A DNA stretch of 64,000 nt from Parabacteroides massiliensis (GCF_900155425.1 NZ_LT700189.1:489787-553786), one strand, 5' to 3'. Positions 1 through 8,777 are shown, counted from the stretch's first letter. Program-made: numbers and translations. Notes: generated from the sequence alone by a model not told the origin.

Positions 1-1
1 G

Positions 2-1861
2 AAGCTGAACGAAAAAGAAGCCACCTTCTTTATCCAGGATATTTACGAAGGCGAAGGCCTGAAAGGAATTCCTCGCGGAACTGTCAAGTCCCTGCGCCTG
101 CATGCCTACGAATATGCTTATGTGAAGACGAAGTCCGACCATAACTGGCACGGGATCCAGTCCGGATGGGATATCAAACGTATCTTGGGAACGGTTCCTG
201 TCGAAGAAGACGGTTCGGTGATCTTCAAAGCTCCTGCCAATACGCCGATCTCTATCCAGCCGTTGGATAAGGATGGTGTCGCCATCCAGTGGATGCGAAG
301 CTGGGTGACAGGCCAGCCGGGCGAAGTGGTCTCCTGTATCGGTTGCCACGAAGACCAGAACTCGATCGCGATGCCGAAGCGTGTGACCGCTTCGCAGAAA
401 GCCCCGTCAACCCTGACTCTGCCCGAAGGCGGAACCCGTTCTTTCACGTTCGACCTGGAAATGCAGCCGATCCTGGATCGCGCATGTATCGCCTGCCATA
501 ACGGTGAAGGAAAAGCGTTCGACCTGCGTGGCGGAAAGAAAGACAAGTTGGGCTATGGCACATCTTATCTGAATCTGCACCCGTACGTGCATCGTCAGGG
601 TGGTGAAGGCGATATGGTTGTTTTGCAGCCCTACGAATACCATCCCAACACGAGCGAATTGGTACGCCTGCTGAAGAAAGGCCACCACAACGTGAAACTG
701 ACCGACAAGGAATGGAAGACGCTCTACAACTGGATCGACTACAACGCTCCCGACAAAGGTTACTTCAATGCAAACGTCCTGACCGAGCTTCCTTATAAAG
801 GATTCGACCAGATCAAACGTCGTAAGGAATTGACCGACAAGTATGCCAACGGAGCCGGTGTAGACTGGAAGAAAGAGATCGCCGACTATGCCGACTATCT
901 GAAGAAGCAAGGCCCGATCACTCCGGAAATGCCTGAAAAGGCCGCTCCGGTGAAGGAAAAGACCGTGAAGGTAAAAGGTTGGCCGTTCGGTCCTGACCGG
1001 ATCAAAGAAATGCTGGCTAAGGAACCTGAAACCCGTAAGGTGGTCGAGATCGCTCCGGGCGTGAAGGTGAACTTCGTCCGTATTCCTGCCGGCGAATTCG
1101 TGATGGGTAGCTATCATGGCGAACCCGATGCCTATCCGACAGCCAAAGTGAAGATCAGCAAAGGCTTCTGGATGGCTGAACTGGAGACGACCAACGAACA
1201 GTTCCAGACCGTCTTCCCGGATCACGATAGCCGTTTCGTGGACCAGCAGTGGAAAGACCACGTGAACCAAGGTTATCCGGCCAACAAACCCGAACAGCCT
1301 GTGATCCGTGTCAGCTACAACGATGCTATGGAATTCTGCCAGAAAGTAAGCGAGAAGACAGGCCTCAAGATCACGCTTCCGACCGAAGCACAGTGGGAAT
1401 GGGCTTGCCGTGCAGGTAGCGACCAGGACTTCTGGTATGGCGACATGCACACGGACTTCGGCAAGAAGGACAACCTGGCCGACAAGACAACGCTGCTGTT
1501 CGCCGTTTACGGTGTAGACCCGCAGCCGATGTCGAAGACCAACCCGTGGTACAAATACTATACCTTCCTTCCGAAAGAAGAGAGCGTAGACGACGGCAAC
1601 CTGGTCCAGGTGGGCGGCAAGGCATACGAAGCCAACCCGTTCGGGCTGTACAGCATGCACGGCAACGTAGCCGAATGGACCCGTTCCGACTATGTATCGT
1701 ATCCGTATAATGAGAAGACGAAAGAGACATCCGAATACAAGGTGGCCCGCGGCGGTTCTTATATCGACCGTCCGAAATATGCCGCTTCCCACACGCGTAA
1801 GGCTTACTACCCGTACCAGCGTGTGTTCAATGTCGGTTTCCGTATGATCATTGAAGATTGA
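2..1861 (+). CDS. c-type heme / SUMF1 (formylglycine-generating-like) domain protein, 5' truncated
   Basis: The reading frame is already open at base 2, so the N-terminus lies outside the window; 619 residues are visible. Two CxxCH heme c motifs (CIGCH and CIACH) lie near visible residues 112-116 and 162-166. After a linker comes a SUMF1/FGE-sulfatase fold from about residue 358 to the end, with family signatures PAGEFVMGS, LPTEAQWEWACRAG, HGNVAEW and GFRMI. This arrangement resembles hydrazine-synthase-alpha-like (HzsA-type) proteins of Bacteroidetes. The heme motifs imply export and covalent heme attachment, which fits the cytochrome c maturation gene just downstream. SUMF1 domains are often non-catalytic binding folds, so the substrate is unknown. 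Confidence 0.8.
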   Translation, partial: KLNEKEATFFIQDIYEGEGLKGIPRGTVKSLRLHAYEYAYVKTKSDHNWHGIQSGWDIKRILGTVPVEEDGSVIFKAPANTPISIQPLDKDGVAIQWMRSWVTGQPGEVVSCIGCHEDQNSIAMPKRVTASQKAPSTLTLPEGGTRSFTFDLEMQPILDRACIACHNGEGKAFDLRGGKKDKLGYGTSYLNLHPYVHRQGGEGDMVVLQPYEYHPNTSELVRLLKKGHHNVKLTDKEWKTLYNWIDYNAPDKGYFNANVLTELPYKGFDQIKRRKELTDKYANGAGVDWKKEIADYADYLKKQGPITPEMPEKAAPVKEKTVKVKGWPFGPDRIKEMLAKEPETRKVVEIAPGVKVNFVRIPAGEFVMGSYHGEPDAYPTAKVKISKGFWMAELETTNEQFQTVFPDHDSRFVDQQWKDHVNQGYPANKPEQPVIRVSYNDAMEFCQKVSEKTGLKITLPTEAQWEWACRAGSDQDFWYGDMHTDFGKKDNLADKTTLLFAVYGVDPQPMSKTNPWYKYYTFLPKEESVDDGNLVQVGGKAYEANPFGLYSMHGNVAEWTRSDYVSYPYNEKTKETSEYKVARGGSYIDRPKYAASHTRKAYYPYQRVFNVGFRMIIED

Positions 1862-1910
1862 TAAATAAATGATGTATAGATAATATCTATCAACCCAAGG
1901 AGAACACAGA

Positions 1911-1963
1911 TGTGGCAGATTGCCACAGATTATTCCGTCAAACGATAAATCTGCGTACATTTG
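1911..1963 (+). promoter_or_regulatory. Hairpin and -7 box upstream of the CcsBA gene
   Basis: A 7-bp stem with a 3-base loop (TGTGGCA-GAT-TGCCACA) lies at 1911-1927. A TACATTTG box matching the Bacteroidetes -7 consensus TAnnTTTG is at 1956-1963, about 30 bp before the next gene. No good -33 TTTG is seen. An outer CACAGATG/CATCTGTG pair brackets the box and could be an operator or simply structure. Confidence 0.4.
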
Positions 1964-1993
1964 CCGCATCTGTGAACTCTAATAAAAAAGTAA

Positions 1994-4429
1994 ATGAAAA
2001 CAAATCTTGAAAGATTTTTCTCCTCCTTCGTAACGACGATCGTCCTGTTACTGATCTATGCCTTTGGCCTGGCCGTTGCCACTTTCATCGAAAAGTATCA
2101 CGGTACAGCAGCTGCCAAAGCAATGGTTTATTATTCCCCCCTGTTTTTCCTGCTCCAATTCCTTTTGGTCGTCAACTTCATCGCGGCCACCCTCAAACAC
2201 CAATACCTGAAACGTGGCAAATGGGGACTGATGCTGACTCATTTCGCCTTTATCGTCATCCTTCTCGGCGCCCTGACCTCTTTCCTTTTCGGCGAAGAAG
2301 GAATCCTGCATCTGCGTGAAGGAGAGACAAGCGACCGGATCGCTGTCCGCACTTCCGATAACACGACATTCCATACCCTGCCTTTTTCCGTTGAACTGAA
2401 GAAATTCACCTTAACCCGCTATCCCGGTTCCGCCAGTCCCTCTTCCTACGAGAGCGAAGTGATCGTCCATGTGGACGGGAAGGACCGCGAAGAACGCATC
2501 TTTATGAATAACGTGCTGGATGTAAAAGGCTATCGCTTCTTCCAGGCCTCTTACGACCAGGACGAACACGGGACCATCCTTTCCGTCAACCGCGACGTGG
2601 CAGGACGGAACATCACCTATACAGGCTATCTGCTGCTGCTCATCGGTCTGATCCTTTGTCTGGTCGGCAAGGACTCCCGCTTCATGCGCCAGAGCCGCCG
2701 CCTGAAAGAATTGCGCAAAGCGACCGGCGTGACGGTCGTGCTGCTTGCCCTCCTTGCCGTTTCGATGCAAGCGGGAGCAAAAGAAAAAACATCCCCGATG
2801 CTCGATGCCGTGCAGAAATATGCGGTCAGCCCGGAACATGCCGCCCGCTTCGGCGCCCTCCCGGTCCAGTCGGGCAACGGCCGTATGATGCCGGTCAACA
2901 CGTTCTCTTCCGAGATTCTCCGTAAGCTCCATAAGTCGGACAAGATCGGCAAGCTCAACTCCGACCAGTTCCTCCTGAGCCTCCTGGCGATGCCGGATAT
3001 GTGGATGCGCATTCCCTTTATCGCCCTCTCCAATCCCGAACTGGCAGCCCGCTATGGCCTGACGGACGGCGAGTGCGCCTATATCCAGGTCTTCGACGAC
3101 AACGGCAACTACAAGCTGCAGGAGAAGCTCGAAGAAGCCTACAACAAGATGCCTGCCCAGCGCACGCGCTTCGACAAGGACCTGATGAAACTGGACGAAC
3201 AACTGAACATCTTCCACCAGCTGATCAACTACCAGATGCTGAACCTCTTCCCCAAAGAAGACGATCCGAACCATAAATGGTACGCACCCGGCGACGACCT
3301 TTCCGCCTTCAGCGGCAAAGACTCCATGTTCGTCTCCCGCATCTTCGAGTGGTATTTGGGCGAAGTGCAGGAAGCCCTGAAAAGCGGCGACTGGGCGAAA
3401 GCCGACGAAGTGGTCGGCATGATCGACACCTACCAGCAAGCCAAGAACAAGACACTCGATATCAGTCCGAAGCGTATGCAGACCGAGTTGAAGTATAACA
3501 GGATGGATGTCTTCCGCTATTGCAAGATCGGCTACCTGGTCCTGGGCGGGCTCCTGCTGGTCCTGTCCTTCGCGATGCTGTTCCGCCGTAGCCGTTGGAT
3601 GAAGGTTGCCGCCTGGCTGACAGGGATCGGTGTGCTGGTCGTCTTCCACTACCACATGTTCGGTATGGGGATGCGCTGGTATATCGGAGGCTATGCCCCC
3701 TGGAGCAACTCCTACGAGACGATGGTCTACGTGGGGTGGGCGACCGTCCTCGCCGGCCTCTTGTTCGTGCGTCGCAGCACGATCACCCTCGCACTGGCCA
3801 CCCTCTTCGGCGGTATCATCCTCTTCGTGTCCGGCCTGAACTGGATGGACCCGGAGATCAACCCGCTCGTCCCGGTCCTGAAATCGCCGTGGCTGATGTT
3901 CCATGTGGCAGTCATTGTCGCCGCTTACGGTTTCTTCGGCATCAGCTGCCTGATCGGGCTGACCGATATGGTGATGATGTCCATTACCGGGAAGAAGAAC
4001 AAAGAGATATTGAAAGCCCGTATCACCGAACTGAGCATCGTGAGCGAGATGGCGCTCTGGATAGGGCTTGCCCTGATGACCGTCGGCACTTTCCTCGGAG
4101 CCGTCTGGGCAAACGAGTCCTGGGGCCGTTACTGGGGGTGGGACCCGAAGGAGACCTGGGCGTTGATCACGATGGTCGTCTATGCCGTGGTGACCCATCT
4201 CCACCTGGTGAAACGCCTGTACAGCCTGTGGCTCTTCAACCTGGCGTCCGTGGTTGCGTTCGCCTCCGTGCTGATGACTTTCTTCGGGGTCAACTATTTC
4301 CTGAGCGGAATGCATTCATACGGTCAAAATGATAACGTGAACGGGATATTCACCTATCTTTATATCGCCTTGGGAATAGTCGTCATCCTGGCTGTCCTTT
4401 CCTACAGGAAATGGAAAACAAAGATGTAA
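1994..4429 (+). CDS. ccsBA: ResB-CcsA fused cytochrome c biogenesis protein
   Basis: System II cytochrome c maturation: the fused CcsB (ResB)/CcsA protein moves heme across the inner membrane and attaches it to CxxCH apocytochromes. At 811 residues it has the fusion length. The N-terminal 230 residues are ResB-like, with hydrophobic segments and a soluble loop. After a soluble middle section, the C-terminal third is CcsA-like and multi-spanning, with the tryptophan-rich WWD heme-handling motif WGRYWGWDPKETW near residue 710. It lies 132 bp after the heme/SUMF1 gene, whose two CxxCH sites are an obvious client. Family assignment is firm; the client link is inferred. Confidence 0.93.
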   Translation: MKTNLERFFSSFVTTIVLLLIYAFGLAVATFIEKYHGTAAAKAMVYYSPLFFLLQFLLVVNFIAATLKHQYLKRGKWGLMLTHFAFIVILLGALTSFLFGEEGILHLREGETSDRIAVRTSDNTTFHTLPFSVELKKFTLTRYPGSASPSSYESEVIVHVDGKDREERIFMNNVLDVKGYRFFQASYDQDEHGTILSVNRDVAGRNITYTGYLLLLIGLILCLVGKDSRFMRQSRRLKELRKATGVTVVLLALLAVSMQAGAKEKTSPMLDAVQKYAVSPEHAARFGALPVQSGNGRMMPVNTFSSEILRKLHKSDKIGKLNSDQFLLSLLAMPDMWMRIPFIALSNPELAARYGLTDGECAYIQVFDDNGNYKLQEKLEEAYNKMPAQRTRFDKDLMKLDEQLNIFHQLINYQMLNLFPKEDDPNHKWYAPGDDLSAFSGKDSMFVSRIFEWYLGEVQEALKSGDWAKADEVVGMIDTYQQAKNKTLDISPKRMQTELKYNRMDVFRYCKIGYLVLGGLLLVLSFAMLFRRSRWMKVAAWLTGIGVLVVFHYHMFGMGMRWYIGGYAPWSNSYETMVYVGWATVLAGLLFVRRSTITLALATLFGGIILFVSGLNWMDPEINPLVPVLKSPWLMFHVAVIVAAYGFFGISCLIGLTDMVMMSITGKKNKEILKARITELSIVSEMALWIGLALMTVGTFLGAVWANESWGRYWGWDPKETWALITMVVYAVVTHLHLVKRLYSLWLFNLASVVAFASVLMTFFGVNYFLSGMHSYGQNDNVNGIFTYLYIALGIVVILAVLSYRKWKTKM

Positions 4430-4501
4430 AACATAGAGGTTTTGGATTTGAGAGAACTGATAACAAACAAATATAATACAAACACTTAAAATTAATTAGT
4501 C

Positions 4502-4816
4502 ATGAGAACATTTAATCACGTCGGTATCGTAACGACAGAAAAAGTAGAAGGAGCAGTGTATAACGAAGGTTTGAAAGTTTGGTTGACAGACTACAACAAA
4601 AGCCCGAACCGCATCGAATTCCTGAAATTCGAAGAAGGAAGCTGCCTGCCCGAACTGGTACAGAAACAAGGACACATCGCCTATGTCGTTCCTTCTTTGG
4701 AAGAAGAACTGAAAGGCAAGAAAGTGATCTTCGCCCCGGCTGTATGCGACGAACACCTGACGATCGCATTCATCGAAGAAGAAGGCATCGCCATCGAAAT
4801 CATGGAGATCAAATAA
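4502..4816 (+). CDS. Small VOC-superfamily (glyoxalase/epimerase-like) protein
   Basis: 104 residues, the size of a single VOC domain. It starts FNHVGIVT, has HIAYVVPSLEEEL mid-protein and ends FIEEEGIAIEIMEIK, the usual His...His...Glu layout of VOC metal ligands in methylmalonyl-CoA epimerase and glyoxalase I relatives. It leads a run of sugar-phosphate genes (DhaK, DhaL, LsrF-like), so a small carbonyl, ketose or enol intermediate is a reasonable substrate guess. The exact reaction cannot be read from the sequence. Confidence 0.7.
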   Translation: MRTFNHVGIVTTEKVEGAVYNEGLKVWLTDYNKSPNRIEFLKFEEGSCLPELVQKQGHIAYVVPSLEEELKGKKVIFAPAVCDEHLTIAFIEEEGIAIEIMEIK

Positions 4817-4843
4817 GAGAGACATATTAATAACATTAAATAA

Positions 4844-4850
4844 AGGAGGA
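4844..4850 (+). promoter_or_regulatory. Strong Shine-Dalgarno site before dhaK
   Basis: AGGAGGA sits 7 bases before the ATG at 4858. Such a strong site is unusual here, where most starts have only A-rich leaders, and it fixes the dhaK start. Confidence 0.7.
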
Positions 4851-4857
4851 AAATACC

Positions 4858-5874
4858 ATGTCAGACATCAAGACAAAATTTATAAATGATCCCGAACAGA
4901 TAACCCCCGAATTGTTGGAAGGGTATGTATTGGCCTATCCGGACCAGGTTAAGTTGGGAGGCGAGAACATCGTCGTACGTGCCAATCCGAAGAGCGAAGA
5001 CAAAGTGGCTATCGTAACGTTGGGCGGATCCGGCCACGAACCTGCCTTGAGCGGCTTCGTAGGCGAAGGCATGCTGGACTGCTCCGTTGTGGGCGATATC
5101 TTTGCCGCTCCCGGCGCACAACGCCTGTTCCAGGCTCTGCAACTGATGAAACGCGAAGCCGGCATCCTGCTGGTTGTCCTGAACCACTCCGGCGACGTGA
5201 TGAGTGCGAACATGGCTTGCCAGTTGGCAGAACGTGTCGGCATCAAAGTGAAACAAGTATTGACCCACGACGATATCAGTGCCGGTATCGACGCCGATGT
5301 CAACGACCGTCGTGGCCTGGCCGGATGCGTTCCTTTGTATAAGATCCTGGGCGCTGCATCCGAAGAAGGCAAGACTCTGGACGAACTGGTCGAAATTGCC
5401 GAACGCTATAACAAGAACGTCGCTACCTTGGCCGTAGCCATGCGCTCTTGCACGCATCCGCAGAACGGCGGAACGATCACCGACCTGCCCCAGGGCATCA
5501 TGGAGATCGGTATGGGACAGCACGGCGAAGGCGGTGGCGGACAGAAACCGCTCGTATCGGCCGACGCTACGGCAGCCGAAATGGTAGACCTGCTCTGCCA
5601 ACAGCTCAAACCGAAAGCCGGCGACAAGATGATGCTTATCATCAACGGCGTGGGAGCGACTACCCACATGGAACTGAACATCATCTTCCGCAAAGCCTAC
5701 AAAGAACTGGAAGCCCGCGGCCTTCAGGTTGTCGTGAGCCGTATCCAGGAAATCCTGACCGTACAGGAACAGGCCGGTTTCCAGATGATCATGGCCATCC
5801 TCGACGAAGACCATATCGACTATCTGAAAAACAAACGTGCTGATGCACCTTACTGGACAACAATCGGTAAATAA
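4858..5874 (+). CDS. dhaK: Dihydroxyacetone kinase subunit DhaK
   Basis: The substrate-binding subunit of dihydroxyacetone-type kinases, which holds the ketose as a hemiaminal on a histidine. At 338 residues it has the usual length. Visible signatures are GGSGHEP at residues 56-62, NHSGD near 109-113 (the catalytic Asp region) and GMGQHGEGG with the substrate-binding His at about 222. The start is fixed by AGGAGGA. DhaL follows after 7 bp. No DhaM phosphotransferase gene is in the window, so ATP is the likely phosphate donor; the substrate could be dihydroxyacetone or another short ketose. Confidence 0.92.
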   Translation: MSDIKTKFINDPEQITPELLEGYVLAYPDQVKLGGENIVVRANPKSEDKVAIVTLGGSGHEPALSGFVGEGMLDCSVVGDIFAAPGAQRLFQALQLMKREAGILLVVLNHSGDVMSANMACQLAERVGIKVKQVLTHDDISAGIDADVNDRRGLAGCVPLYKILGAASEEGKTLDELVEIAERYNKNVATLAVAMRSCTHPQNGGTITDLPQGIMEIGMGQHGEGGGGQKPLVSADATAAEMVDLLCQQLKPKAGDKMMLIINGVGATTHMELNIIFRKAYKELEARGLQVVVSRIQEILTVQEQAGFQMIMAILDEDHIDYLKNKRADAPYWTTIGK

Positions 5875-5881
5875 ACAAAAT

Positions 5882-6496
5882 ATGAAACAACTGACAATCG
5901 AAAACTTCAAGGCGATGCTCGACACCGCCTTGAAGAATATCAAGGAGCGCGAAGACGAATTTTCTAAACTGGACGCTGTCATCGGCGACGGTGACCACGG
6001 CCAGGCAATCGTGACCGCCATGTCCGCCATCGTGGCTACGGCCAAGAAAGGGACGGAATTCAAAGCCATGCTGAACGACATGGGCTTTGACGTCATGTTG
6101 CAGGTAAGCGGTTCCACCAGTACGCTCTTAGGCGCCTTCTTCCTCGGCATGAGCGACCATGCTTCCGGAACGGAGCTGGATGCAGCCGGAGTGAAAGCCA
6201 TGTTTGCCGGCGGCCTTGCCAACGTGCAGAAACAGACGAAAGCCCAGAAAGGCGACAAGACCATGATGGACGCCCTGATTCCTGCCGTCGAAGCGATCCA
6301 GGCCTGTCCTTCGGACGACATCAAGGAGATCCTCGAAGCCGGTGCGAAAGCCGCCCTTGCCGGTGCAGCTTCGACCGTGGAGATGAAAGCCAACTTCGGT
6401 CGTGCCCGCAACTACGGCGAACGCTCCATCGGCTATGCCGATAGCGGTGCCACCTCCTGGAGCTGCATGTTCGAATCGTTCGCGCAAGCACTGTAA
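5882..6496 (+). CDS. dhaL: Dihydroxyacetone kinase subunit DhaL
   Basis: The nucleotide-binding subunit partnering DhaK. At 204 residues it matches DhaL. The LDAVIGDGDHG motif (Asp at about 31, 36 and 38) binds magnesium-nucleotide, and the glycine-rich helix region VSGSTSTLLGAFFLG follows. The ATG at 5882 is preferred over an upstream in-frame codon inside dhaK because it gives the canonical N-terminus. The next gene is an LsrF-like aldolase 111 bp away, beyond a 9-bp repeat cluster. Confidence 0.92.
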   Translation: MKQLTIENFKAMLDTALKNIKEREDEFSKLDAVIGDGDHGQAIVTAMSAIVATAKKGTEFKAMLNDMGFDVMLQVSGSTSTLLGAFFLGMSDHASGTELDAAGVKAMFAGGLANVQKQTKAQKGDKTMMDALIPAVEAIQACPSDDIKEILEAGAKAALAGAASTVEMKANFGRARNYGERSIGYADSGATSWSCMFESFAQAL

Positions 6497-6607
6497 AGAT
6501 TTATGATTTATGATTTATGATTTATCACCGACGCATAAATCATAAATCATAAATCGTAAATTCCCAAATCATAAATCATAAATTATAAATCATAAATCAT
6601 AAATTCT
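6497..6607. repeat. 9-bp repeat cluster (TTTATGATT / AATCATAAA) forming an inverted array
   Basis: Several copies of TTTATGATT are followed, after about 15 bases, by runs of the complement ATAAATCAT. The two arms can pair into a long AT-rich hairpin between dhaL and the aldolase gene. The same 9-mer recurs at 39331-39358. Confidence 0.7.
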
Positions 6608-7480
6608 ATGGCAGATATGGATGGGTTCAGAGAAGCGAATAACTTCGGCTTCGGACAAACTACCCAATTTGACAATTTTCATGTAAAAGGCGCTTCCAAC
6701 CTCCCTTGGGGTATGAAAGACCGCCTCTCTCGTATCTTCAACCCGAAAACGGGCCGTGCCGTCATGTTGGCATTCGACCACGGGTTCATCATGGGTCCGA
6801 CTTCAGGTTTGGAACGTATCGACCTGAACATCGTTCCCCTTGTGCAGTATGCCGACTGTATCATGTGTACGCGCGGTATCCTGCAGACTTCCATTCCCGC
6901 TAACATCAACAAACCCGTTTGCCTCCGTTCGGATGCCGGTTCGACGATCCTGACCGAGCTGAACCGCAACGTCCTGATCGATATCGAAGATGCGATCCGC
7001 TACAACGCCTCCGCCATGGCCGTCATGTTCTCTGCCGGCGACGGCGAACAGGAAGCCCTCACGGCAGCCAACCTTGTCGAAGCAGTCGACCTGGGCAACC
7101 GCTACGGTATCCCCGTCATGGGTGTGACGGCTGTCGGCAAACAGATGGCACGCGACTCCCGCTACTTCGCACTCGCTTCACGCGTATGTGCCGAAAACGG
7201 AGCCTCCATCGTGAAGACCTACTACTGCGAAGGCTTCGAGAAAGTAGCCGCCTCCTGTCCGGTTCCCGTTGTGATCGCCGGCGGAAAGAAACTGCCCGAA
7301 AAGGAAGCACTCGAACTCTGCTACAACGCTGTCAACGACGGTGCAGCCGGTGTCGATATGGGACGCAACGTCTTCCAGAGTGAAAACCCGGCCGCGATGA
7401 TCCAAGCCGTCCACGCTGTCGTTCACGAAGGCCTGACACCTGAACAGGGTTTCGAAATGTTCAAGGATTTACAGAAATGA
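6608..7480 (+). CDS. LsrF-like class I aldolase / thiolase (DeoC/FbaB fold)
   Basis: 290 residues, very close to E. coli LsrF (3-hydroxy-5-phosphonooxypentane-2,4-dione thiolase of AI-2 breakdown) by recalled sequence: shared blocks include SRIFNPKTG, MLAFDHG, GLERID, CTRGIL, IAGGKKLPE and GVDMGRN. The Schiff-base lysine in IVKTYY is residue 203, as in LsrF. No lsrACDBKR genes are nearby, but kinase subunits DhaK and DhaL are directly upstream. This suggests a kinase-then-aldolase or thiolase route for a short ketose or AI-2-like compound. The substrate remains open; it may instead be a general FbaB-type aldolase. Confidence 0.82.
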   Translation: MADMDGFREANNFGFGQTTQFDNFHVKGASNLPWGMKDRLSRIFNPKTGRAVMLAFDHGFIMGPTSGLERIDLNIVPLVQYADCIMCTRGILQTSIPANINKPVCLRSDAGSTILTELNRNVLIDIEDAIRYNASAMAVMFSAGDGEQEALTAANLVEAVDLGNRYGIPVMGVTAVGKQMARDSRYFALASRVCAENGASIVKTYYCEGFEKVAASCPVPVVIAGGKKLPEKEALELCYNAVNDGAAGVDMGRNVFQSENPAAMIQAVHAVVHEGLTPEQGFEMFKDLQK

Positions 7481-7513
7481 TGAGCCGATCGACTCATTGA
7501 TAAATTATTAAGT

Positions 7514-8401
7514 ATGCATAAGCTATTTACATACCTCTGTTCCGCACTGTTGTTGGTGACCGCTACCTCTTGCGAGAAGAAGACAGAAAAATTGCTGTTG
7601 GGCGGTTCCGGCTGGAACAAGATCGTGATCATCGACAAGGACACCAAGCAGATAGAGTGGGAGCATCCCCTTGAAAAAGGCTGGGAATGCAACTCGGCAG
7701 TCGCCACCCCCGACGGAAACATCCTCTTCGCCTATGCCAGAGGAGCGAAACTGATCGACCGCAATCACCGGGAGATATGGAACATTGCCGCCCCCGATAC
7801 CTGCGAGATGCAGACCGCCCGCGTGTTGCCCGACGGCAACTACCTCTTGGGTTGGGTAGGCCATCCGGCCGTTATCATGGAAGTGAGCCCGGCAGGCGAT
7901 ATCCTGTCGCGTACCGAATACGAGACAGGCATCGACCATCCGCACGCCCAGTTCCGCCAGCTGAACAAGAATGCCCGCGGCAACTACCTGATGCCCCTCT
8001 TTGCCACCTCCGACGTGCGCGAGCTCTCTCCTGAAGGCGAAGTGGTGAAGATCACCCGCCTCGAAGGAACGCCTTTCACCACATTGGAGTTGGACGGCGG
8101 TAACTATTGGGTAGCCTGTGGCGATGGTCATTCCTTGATGGAAGTGAACCTCGACAACGGCGAAGTGGCCCGTCGCTTCGGTGAAAACGATATCGATGGT
8201 GTCCGCCTGTTCTTCGTTGCCGGACTGCTTCCGGCAAAGGATGGCGGCCTGTACGTCTGCAACTGGCAAGGACACGACAAGAATGCCGTAGAGGCCAAGA
8301 GCCCCCAGGTATTCGAGATCAACGATAAAGGAGAAGTTATCTGGAGTCTGAACGACAACGGAAAGTTCGGTATGATTTCTACGATTAGCACGATAGAATA
8401 A
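7514..8401 (+). CDS. Predicted beta-propeller lipoprotein
   Basis: 295 residues with a lipoprotein signal: a hydrophobic stretch ending TATSC, with Cys at about 20. The body has repeated blade-like patterns (DGNILFAY, DGNYLLGW, GGNYWVACGDG, DGGLYVCNW) typical of PQQ-like or arylsulfotransferase-type propellers. It follows the LsrF-like gene by 33 bp and probably closes that operon. It likely sits in the envelope and may bind a ligand linked to the pathway; no catalytic residues could be assigned. Confidence 0.7.
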   Translation: MHKLFTYLCSALLLVTATSCEKKTEKLLLGGSGWNKIVIIDKDTKQIEWEHPLEKGWECNSAVATPDGNILFAYARGAKLIDRNHREIWNIAAPDTCEMQTARVLPDGNYLLGWVGHPAVIMEVSPAGDILSRTEYETGIDHPHAQFRQLNKNARGNYLMPLFATSDVRELSPEGEVVKITRLEGTPFTTLELDGGNYWVACGDGHSLMEVNLDNGEVARRFGENDIDGVRLFFVAGLLPAKDGGLYVCNWQGHDKNAVEAKSPQVFEINDKGEVIWSLNDNGKFGMISTISTIE

Positions 8402-8426
8402 AGAAGACCTTCTCTTTTGCTTTTTC

Positions 8427-8499
8427 AGGGCGGTGTTGTCAAAACAGCCTTGTTCCCGCGTCAGCGTGGGAGACAAGTACGTTTTGACGATACCGCCCT
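8427..8499 (+). terminator. Long stem-loop after the lipoprotein gene
   Basis: AGGGCGGT...GTCAAAAC pairs with GTTTTGAC...ACCGCCCT, and an inner CCCGCG/CGTGGG arm closes the loop. It starts 26 bp after the stop codon. A related CCCGCGTCAAGCGCGGG element occurs near 45703-45720, so it may be a dispersed repeat as well as a transcript end. There is no clean U-tract. Confidence 0.45.
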
Positions 8500-8585
8500 A
8501 ATTCGTATCTGCACATGATCCCTTTCTCTTCCCGCTTCCCCGAAAAGAAAAACGAAACCGCTTCCCCCTCCGGAATTCCCATAAA

Positions 8586-8625
8586 AAAATGACTACCGAA
8601 AACGTACGTTTTCGGTAGTCATTTT
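8586..8625. repeat. 40-bp perfect palindrome, left invertible-promoter-like repeat
   Basis: Perfectly palindromic around the point 8605/8606, with core AAAACGTACGTTTT. This contains AAACGTACGT, fitting the ARACGTWCGT core I recall for inverted repeats flanking Bacteroides fragilis capsule promoters. The 30-bp centre (8591-8620) matches the element at 8763-8792 in 25 of 30 positions. Confidence 0.75.
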
Positions 8626-8777
8626 GACGGAGCAAATATACTTAAAATATTTGAAATCAGAAAACTTTGTTTGTCTTTTATTTTTCTGTTTATCAATCAG
8701 ATCGATTCGGCAAGACGTCGTTTCTTGAAAACCAACGGTTAACAATCTTTTATAAATAAAATGACTAAAAAAAACGT
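8606..8777. promoter_or_regulatory. Candidate invertible promoter segment of the capsule locus
   Basis: The centre-to-centre distance between the two palindromes is 172 bp, close to the size of known Bacteroides invertible capsule promoters. The best -7 box, TATATTTG, lies on the minus strand at 8640-8633 and points away from the capsule genes, with TTTC 19 bp upstream as a weak -33. A poorer plus-strand candidate also exists (TTTG 8623-8626, 19 bp, AATATTTG 8646-8653). If the segment inverts, the strong box would face the locus; the sequence given would then be the OFF state. No invertase gene is in the window. Confidence 0.55.

Noticed and set aside
407-1969. 520-residue minus-strand open frame
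   Set aside because: It mirrors the heme/SUMF1 gene, has no recognisable motif, and is a by-product of codon bias in G+C-rich genes.
2411-4315. 634-residue minus-strand open frame
   Set aside because: His/Asp/Gln-rich antisense of the ccsBA gene with no domain; the plus strand clearly encodes CcsBA.
5837-5881. Upstream extension of dhaL inside dhaK
   Set aside because: It adds 15 non-conserved residues; ATG 5882 gives the family N-terminus.
8586-8625. Perfect palindrome as an intrinsic terminator
   Set aside because: It is 185 bp after the last gene, has a symmetric A/T flank rather than a U-tract, and a partner copy lies 172 bp away; a recombination or binding site fits better, though some termination is possible.
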